IMG/VR virus record: IMGVR_UViG_3300043409_000956
Location: 1 to 64,000 of that record
Direction: 5' to 3' (one strand)
Source: a virus
DNA length: 64,000 nucleotides
Below are positions 59,387 through 64,000 of this stretch, one piece after another. How positions within the stretch are numbered: position 1 is the stretch's first letter; each line of letters starts with the position of its first letter. The notes below the pieces were generated by a model. It was not told the DNA's origin. It saw only the letters and a list, made by a program, of their open reading frames with translations, and ran no database searches. The position numbers and the translations under genes were made by a program.

Positions 59387-60228
59387 AAGTAATGGTCACA
59401 GGTAGTCGAGGTTTTATTGGACAAAACTTAATCGCCTACTTAAAACTACACACTGACTGGCATGTGGATGGTTGGAATATCACAGACAACCCAGATCTAT
59501 TGTTCAACGACTATGACTGGATCATTCACTTGGGCGCAAACTCAAGTACTGTGGAGCGTGATGTTGACAGCATAATGCGTACCAATTATGATTTTAGTCG
59601 TTGGCTATATCAACGCTGTTGCGAAGAGGGTATCAACTTACAATACGCCAGTAGTGCCAGTGTTTACGGCGTTGTATCAGATTTCAAAGAAACTAGCCCA
59701 CCAGATCCACGTAATCCCTATGCTTGGAGCAAGTACTTGTTTGATCGACATGTGGAACAAAATCCCACAGACCGAATCGTTGTGCAGGGATTTAGATACT
59801 TTAATGTATACGGTCACTATGAAGAACACAAAGGTGGACAAGCAAGCCCTGTTACGCAATTCAGACGGCAGGCCGAGTCTACAGGTGTTATCAAACTATT
59901 CCACGACAGCGACAAGTATCTGCGTGATTTTATCTGTGTGGAAGATGTTGCTTGGACACACTTACAGTTCGCACAACGAGTGCCCAAGTCCGGTGTTTGG
60001 AATGTGGGCACTGGAAATGCTGTTAGTTTTAAATACGTTGCTGATCAAATCGTAATGGTAACTCATGCCGACATTGAATACATAGACATGCCCGAAGTAT
60101 TAAAGGGCAACTATCAAGCATATACCCGCGCCGATATTGCCAAGTTGTACGAAGCAATAGGTCCACAAAATTGGATGACCGTTAGAGAATGGATCAAGGT
60201 AAACCCCGATGTTCGACGATTTATATAA
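59383..60228 (+). CDS. ADP-heptose 6-epimerase-like (HldD type) SDR
   Basis: VMVTGSRGFIGQNL, the SSASVYG strand and YAWSKYLFD (catalytic Tyr/Lys) are SDR; FRYFNVYGHYEEHKGGQAS and DKYLRDFICVEDVA are typical of HldD. Length 281, slightly short. With the two HldE halves it could complete ADP-L-glycero-D-manno-heptose. Confidence 0.78.
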   Translation: MKVMVTGSRGFIGQNLIAYLKLHTDWHVDGWNITDNPDLLFNDYDWIIHLGANSSTVERDVDSIMRTNYDFSRWLYQRCCEEGINLQYASSASVYGVVSDFKETSPPDPRNPYAWSKYLFDRHVEQNPTDRIVVQGFRYFNVYGHYEEHKGGQASPVTQFRRQAESTGVIKLFHDSDKYLRDFICVEDVAWTHLQFAQRVPKSGVWNVGTGNAVSFKYVADQIVMVTHADIEYIDMPEVLKGNYQAYTRADIAKLYEAIGPQNWMTVREWIKVNPDVRRFI

Positions 60229-60793
60229 ATTTGAATCTGCATTAGCAAAGTATACCGGAGCTCCGTATGTGGTGGTTACAGATGGATGCACCCATGCCAT
60301 AGAGTTATGCTTTAGGTTCAACCGTATTACCGCCTGTGAGTTCTCTGCATTTACCTATATCAGTATCCCACAATTAATGCGACAACTGGGTGTACACTAT
60401 ACCTTAAGGTCGGACTATTGGAACACCATTGGTGAATACAATTTTATAGGTACTAATATTTGGGATAGTGCCAGGCTATTACGTAGAGGCATGTACAAGC
60501 CAGGCCAGATCCAATGTCTCAGCTTTGGTCACGGCAAGCCACTAAGTGTTGGCAAGGCTGGTGCTATCTTAACAGACTCTTACGCACAGTATAGAGAACT
60601 GAGCCTAATGCGTAGTGATGGAAGAGATCTTTTAGTTACACCCTGGGAACGTCAACAGACATTCGGTGAGGGCTATCACTACTGTCCAACACTAGAAACT
60701 TGTAGAATGGGTTTAGATTTATTGGATATGGTTAGTCAAGAACCTAAATATCATCAATATCCGGACTTGAGAACCATTGACTTTACAAGTTAA
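60209..60793 (+). CDS. DegT/DnrJ/EryC1 aminotransferase-like, shortened
   Basis: YVVVTDGCTHAIELCFRF matches the PLP phosphate-binding start, and CLSFGHGKPLSVGKAGAILT is the PLP-Lys region, with Lys in SFGHGK. Only 194 residues versus about 370 in the family, so the C-terminal domain is missing. It may be a reduced aminotransferase or a non-catalytic relative. Overlaps HldD by 20 bases. Confidence 0.65.
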   Translation: MFDDLYKFESALAKYTGAPYVVVTDGCTHAIELCFRFNRITACEFSAFTYISIPQLMRQLGVHYTLRSDYWNTIGEYNFIGTNIWDSARLLRRGMYKPGQIQCLSFGHGKPLSVGKAGAILTDSYAQYRELSLMRSDGRDLLVTPWERQQTFGEGYHYCPTLETCRMGLDLLDMVSQEPKYHQYPDLRTIDFTS

Positions 60794-60846
60794 AGATATT
60801 ACAATACAACAAAGACATCCTCGTCTTAATAACTCGGAGAACTAAA

Positions 60847-61581
60847 TTGAACGAAAATTGGATTGACACCATAGACGACAAGGGCTATGAAGAAGGTTAC
60901 TTAGGCAACGCTATTCGCTTTCGAATGAAGCGTGACGGCAAAAGGTTTTGGGCCGGCGACAACATCAGTGACTATGTCAGCGAAGCAGATAAAGAACAAC
61001 TAATCGACGATGCCGCAGAAGCATTTGAAGGTGTACTTGATGCACTACTAATTGATCGAGAAACTGATCCCAACAGTCAAGGTACAGCACGACGACTGGC
61101 CAAAATGTACTTTAATGAAGTAATGGCTGGACGTTATGAACCAAGTCCCAATGCCACAGCCTTTCCTAACGATACCGACGGCAAATACGAAGGCATGTTG
61201 GTAGTACGCAGTGAGCTCAAATCAATGTGTAGTCATCATCACCAGCCGGTGTCGGGTGTGGCATACATTGGTATTATTGCAGGACCAAAACTAATCGGAC
61301 TTAGCAAGTATACTCGTATTGCACAATGGTGTGCCCGTAGAGGTACCTTACAAGAAGAATTGTGTATGGATATTGCCCGCGAAATTGAATATGCAACAGG
61401 ATCGCCAGACGTGGGTGTTTACATACAGGCCACCCACGGTTGTTGTGAGAATCGTGGTATTATGGCTCACAGTAGTTTGACACAAACTACGGTATTGCAT
61501 GGCGCCTTCCAAGCTGACCAAAGCACAAAGAAGGAATTCTTTGACAACATCAAACTACAACAAGACTTTGCACCCCGCTAA
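60847..61581 (+). CDS. folE: GTP cyclohydrolase I (FolE)
   Basis: TTG start after CGGAGA. The zinc Cys/His set is SMCSHHHQPVSG and THGCCENRG; GLSKYTRIAQWCARR binds the substrate. 244 residues, near the usual 220, with an extra N-terminal stretch. Makes dihydroneopterin triphosphate, the first step to folate and to 7-deazaguanines. Confidence 0.93.
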   Translation: MNENWIDTIDDKGYEEGYLGNAIRFRMKRDGKRFWAGDNISDYVSEADKEQLIDDAAEAFEGVLDALLIDRETDPNSQGTARRLAKMYFNEVMAGRYEPSPNATAFPNDTDGKYEGMLVVRSELKSMCSHHHQPVSGVAYIGIIAGPKLIGLSKYTRIAQWCARRGTLQEELCMDIAREIEYATGSPDVGVYIQATHGCCENRGIMAHSSLTQTTVLHGAFQADQSTKKEFFDNIKLQQDFAPR

Positions 61582-61582
61582 T

Positions 61583-61611
61583 TTGGCACAAACGGCGATC
61601 TTTGTTACAAT
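61583..61611 (+). promoter_or_regulatory. Sigma70-like promoter TTGGCA-N17-TACAAT
   Basis: Good hexamers with ideal spacing directly after the folE stop. The ATG at 61618 lies six bases past the -10, so the leader is nearly absent, or the real start is further in. Confidence 0.55.
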
Positions 61612-61617
61612 GCTTGC

Positions 61618-62412
61618 ATGAACCTAATAAATTTACTTAAAACCGGCTTTGTAATACTTTTGTACACCCTGTGTAACATGGGGAATTGTAACAGTTTACA
61701 ATTTATAGATGCGCCTAAACGTTTTTTTGGCAGTAAAGATCCCACTACCATTTACACTTTTAGTAACTCAAATGCTCGGGCTACAATAATATTCTTTCCT
61801 GGTGGTGACGGTAGTTTTAAAATAAACGAAAACATAAAGAATCACAAAGGCCTGCCGCGGATGCTACAAATGATTGCTGATGCAGGTTATAATGTAGTGT
61901 TTGTAGATAGTCCGTATCCGTTATTGGACTCTGGATCGGGCGGGTATCCCGCAATGCGAGATTCCGGCGATCATCTAGATAGAATGGATTCTGTATTAAA
62001 GCATCATCAAGGGCAAAATTTACCAATCTGGCTAATGGGTCATAGCAACGGGTCGTTTACTGTAAGTTCCTTTTTTTATCGCTTGCAAAAAGAACATAGA
62101 ACAAAAGAAATCAGCGGAATAATTCTGTCAGGCACACGCAATGTTGCAAAGTTTCAAGATTCAATGGATACTAATGTTATATTTGTGCATCATGAAAAAG
62201 ATGGATGTTTTAACACATTATATCGAGATGCTGTAAACAATTACAACAAAGTAAAATCGTTTAACCAAGGACCAACTACGTTTATAACTATCACCGGTGG
62301 CACTAGCGGTAGTATCCCCGGTGGTCCCAGCGGCCCCTGCTATTCGGGATACCATATGTATTATGATGCTCATACCGAAACTGTGCAAAATATTTTATCT
62401 AAATTACCGTAA
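61618..62412 (+). CDS. Secreted alpha/beta-hydrolase
   Basis: Hydrophobic N-terminus (LLKTGFVILLYTLC) fits a signal peptide or anchor. TIIFFPGGDGSF forms the oxyanion region, MGHSNGSF has the nucleophile Ser, HHEKDGCFN the likely acid and SGYHMYYD the His. 264 residues. AT-rich with its own promoter and a different style, so it looks like a separately acquired gene. Substrate unknown. Confidence 0.75.
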   Translation: MNLINLLKTGFVILLYTLCNMGNCNSLQFIDAPKRFFGSKDPTTIYTFSNSNARATIIFFPGGDGSFKINENIKNHKGLPRMLQMIADAGYNVVFVDSPYPLLDSGSGGYPAMRDSGDHLDRMDSVLKHHQGQNLPIWLMGHSNGSFTVSSFFYRLQKEHRTKEISGIILSGTRNVAKFQDSMDTNVIFVHHEKDGCFNTLYRDAVNNYNKVKSFNQGPTTFITITGGTSGSIPGGPSGPCYSGYHMYYDAHTETVQNILSKLP

Positions 62413-62421
62413 GGAGATGTA

Positions 62422-62880
62422 ATGAAGTGGTTACTTGACTTTTTAGAAAAGCATGGTCGCAAACGCATAGTCATGGATCGTGTCAATAACGAGCCATACT
62501 TAGAACGCTACTATCTTTTCTTAAAGGATCGTAAGCGTTTTCCCTTTAATGTGTTTTTACACAAATTCTTAAAATCAGATCCAGATGATGTGCATGACCA
62601 TCCTTGGCCCTATGCCACAGTTATTCTCAAAGGTGGGTATTGGGAATGGACCCCACAGTTTGACAGCTCGGGTAAAAAGATTAATGAAATTGCCAATTGG
62701 CGTGGTGCTGGACACTTTCGCGTTTGCAGTGCCAACAGTTATCACCGCATCGAACTTGATCCTACTGTAGAGTGTTGGACCTTGTTCATGCCTGGACCAC
62801 AGACTCAAGATTGGGGATTTCTAACTCGCACGGGTTGGGTACAACATGAACAATATTTAGATGCTAGGGCTGGCAAATGA
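62422..62880 (+). CDS. Cupin-like protein, 152 residues
   Basis: DDVHDHPWPYATVILKGGYWEW is a cupin metal site (HxH), with SYHRIELDPTVECWTLF as the second motif. N-terminal helix then a fold seen in phage hypotheticals. Possible dioxygenase or isomerase role. The site is TAAGGAGATG. Confidence 0.6.
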   Translation: MKWLLDFLEKHGRKRIVMDRVNNEPYLERYYLFLKDRKRFPFNVFLHKFLKSDPDDVHDHPWPYATVILKGGYWEWTPQFDSSGKKINEIANWRGAGHFRVCSANSYHRIELDPTVECWTLFMPGPQTQDWGFLTRTGWVQHEQYLDARAGK

Positions 62881-63197
62881 TGCAACTGCCGCCAGGTGTT
62901 ACAGTCAACTACTTTATTGCCATTGAGATTGATCGATTAACTGAAGAAATGGTCGACTGGTTTGAGATGATAGGCGGCCAAGTTGGCAAAGAAATCAAAT
63001 GGACCAGGCGCGGTAGTACTATCAATTTGCCCGTTGTGCAATATGGCCAAGGCAAGCCCAGTTACTACAGACAAGATGGATCAGGCAGTGTGCGTCTAAA
63101 TTTCCACGGTGATGATGCCAGTGCGGCCAGTATGTTTATATTGAAATTCATGGAACATGTTCAACAACACAATTTGAAAGAGGTACACTTTGCATAA
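62877..63197 (+). CDS. Hypothetical protein, 106 residues
   Basis: Overlaps the cupin by ATGA. Alpha/beta with VNYFIAIEIDRLTEEMVDWF and a basic middle (KEIKWTRRGSTINLP). No family recognised. Confidence 0.55.
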   Translation: MMQLPPGVTVNYFIAIEIDRLTEEMVDWFEMIGGQVGKEIKWTRRGSTINLPVVQYGQGKPSYYRQDGSGSVRLNFHGDDASAASMFILKFMEHVQQHNLKEVHFA

Positions 63198-63702
63198 AGT
63201 ATATTATACACCAGACGATGTTCGGTATTGGTTACACAACATCATCAGAGACATGACCGCACACAACTGGCGACCCGACTACATTGTGGGCATTGGTCGA
63301 GGTGGATTGATTCCTGCTACCATGTTGAGTCATTATATGAATGTGCCCATGCAAACACTTGATGTTAGCCTGCGTGACAGCACAGTTGGACCAACCAGTA
63401 ACTGCGGCATGGCCGAAGATGCATATGGTGGCGGCCGTGTGTTTCACCGTAAAAATATATTGGTTGTAGATGACATCAACGACTCAGGTGCCACACTTGA
63501 ATGGATCAAAAACGATTGGCCAGCTTCGTGTATGCCCAACGATACTGCGTGGCAAGACATTTGGCACAGCAATGTTCGCTTTGCTGTGATGGTCAATAAT
63601 CAGACTAGTGCGTTCAAAGATGCTGACTATGTGGGTGCTCATATTAACAAACTAGAGCAAGATATTTGGTGTGTTTTTCCCTGGGAAGAATGGTGGAGAT
63701 AA
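63190..63702 (+). CDS. Type I phosphoribosyltransferase
   Basis: TTG start overlapping the previous gene. YIVGIGRGGLIPATML is the PPi loop and KNILVVDDINDSGATLEW the PRPP-binding VDDxxDSG motif. 170 residues. Resembles xanthine/guanine PRTases. A base-salvage role would fit the 7-deazaguanine theme but is not shown. Confidence 0.82.
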   Translation: MHKVYYTPDDVRYWLHNIIRDMTAHNWRPDYIVGIGRGGLIPATMLSHYMNVPMQTLDVSLRDSTVGPTSNCGMAEDAYGGGRVFHRKNILVVDDINDSGATLEWIKNDWPASCMPNDTAWQDIWHSNVRFAVMVNNQTSAFKDADYVGAHINKLEQDIWCVFPWEEWWR

Positions 63703-63705
63703 TAC

Positions 63706-64000
63706 ATGGCCGGACATAACGATTGGTACGATGTCAAGTTAGAAAAATTAAGTGACCACAATGAGTTTACTATAAACTTCAATGTGGATAAGCCAACACA
63801 ACTAATGTCTTTTCAAGATGCAACTGATTATACTGCCAATTTAATATACCAGCAGAGTAAAAATATCTTTTTGGGACTAAGCGGCGGATTAGATAGTGAA
63901 TTTGTTGCCAATGTATTTGTTAGAAATAATATTCCATTTACTCCTATTATATTAACATTCAATAAAACCAAAGAACATTACTATGCATTAGAATGGTGTG
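63706..64000 (+). CDS. PP-loop ATP pyrophosphatase, 3' truncated by the window
   Basis: ATG after TGGAGATAATAC, open to the right edge (98 codons seen). IFLGLSGGLDSEFVANVFV is the PP-loop SGGxDS and TPIILTFNKTKEHYYALEW follows, as in asparagine synthase-like phage proteins. Related in plan to 42021 but not closely alike in sequence. Confidence 0.75.
   Translation, partial: MAGHNDWYDVKLEKLSDHNEFTINFNVDKPTQLMSFQDATDYTANLIYQQSKNIFLGLSGGLDSEFVANVFVRNNIPFTPIILTFNKTKEHYYALEWC

Overview
The window looks like about a third of the genome of a large T4-type myovirus. The evidence is a T4-like replication set (family B DNA polymerase gp43, sliding clamp gp45, clamp-loader ATPase gp44), a gp31/GroES-type co-chaperonin, a DsbA-like DNA-binding protein, PhoH, long tail-fibre genes, T4-late-like promoter boxes (NTAAATA) and tightly packed genes joined by ATGA or TAATG overlaps. 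Nearly all genes are on the + strand. The only exception is a three-gene minus-strand island at about 17.6-20.2 kb. The host cannot be read directly. A TctC/Bug-type periplasmic binding protein points to a Gram-negative host, perhaps Burkholderiales, and the spanin pair and signal peptides also fit a Gram-negative host.

Layout. 0-7.7 kb: a subtilisin-like protease cut by the window edge, then three tail-fibre or adhesin genes. 7.7-17.6 kb: many small early-type genes, gp31-like, gp44, a radical SAM enzyme, a cupin and a HAD phosphatase, with several consensus sigma70 promoters overlapping stem-loops. 17.6-20.2 kb (minus strand): methyltransferase, phoH and a second radical SAM gene. 20.2-24.7 kb: TctC-like receptor, P-loop protein, 2OG-oxygenase-like protein, DUF2061 membrane protein, two virion-type genes and a glycosyltransferase-like gene. 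24.7-29.4 kb: lysis region with GH19 endolysin, spanins, lipoprotein and several holin candidates. 29.5-33.4 kb: DnaJ-like and ClpA-like genes. 33.4-40 kb: GT-A glycosyltransferase, nucleotidyltransferase, virion-like genes, an 844-residue modular protein and a Dps-like gene. 40-43.2 kb: fatty acid desaturase, hydroxylase, a structured intergenic RNA and a PP-loop enzyme. 43.2-48.3 kb: dsbA-like, DNA polymerase, methyltransferase and clamp. 48.3-54.9 kb: sulfotransferase, TGT/DpdA-like transglycosylase, QueD-like protein and a GT-B glycosyltransferase. 55-56.7 kb: rubrerythrin and separate rubredoxin. 57-60.8 kb: nucleotide-sugar cassette (GalE-like, HldE split in two, HldD-like, DegT-like). 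60.8-64 kb: FolE, a secreted alpha/beta hydrolase, a cupin, a phosphoribosyltransferase and a second PP-loop enzyme running off the right edge.

How the genes may work together. The polymerase, clamp and loader replicate the DNA. DpdA-like, QueD-like and FolE suggest 7-deazaguanine chemistry on DNA. The sugar cassette could make an ADP-heptose-like donor for the several glycosyltransferases. GroES-, DnaJ- and ClpA-like proteins form a protein-quality-control set. The most unusual locus is the 844-residue gene at 37.1-39.6 kb. It is cut into domain-sized blocks by five G(V/M)AE|(G/D) seams that resemble T4 prohead-protease sites, and one block is a single GNAT-acetyltransferase-like domain. This suggests a virion polyprotein that releases packaged or injected cargo. 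No tRNA gene, CRISPR array or insertion sequence was seen, and no gene-free stretch exceeds about 125 bases.
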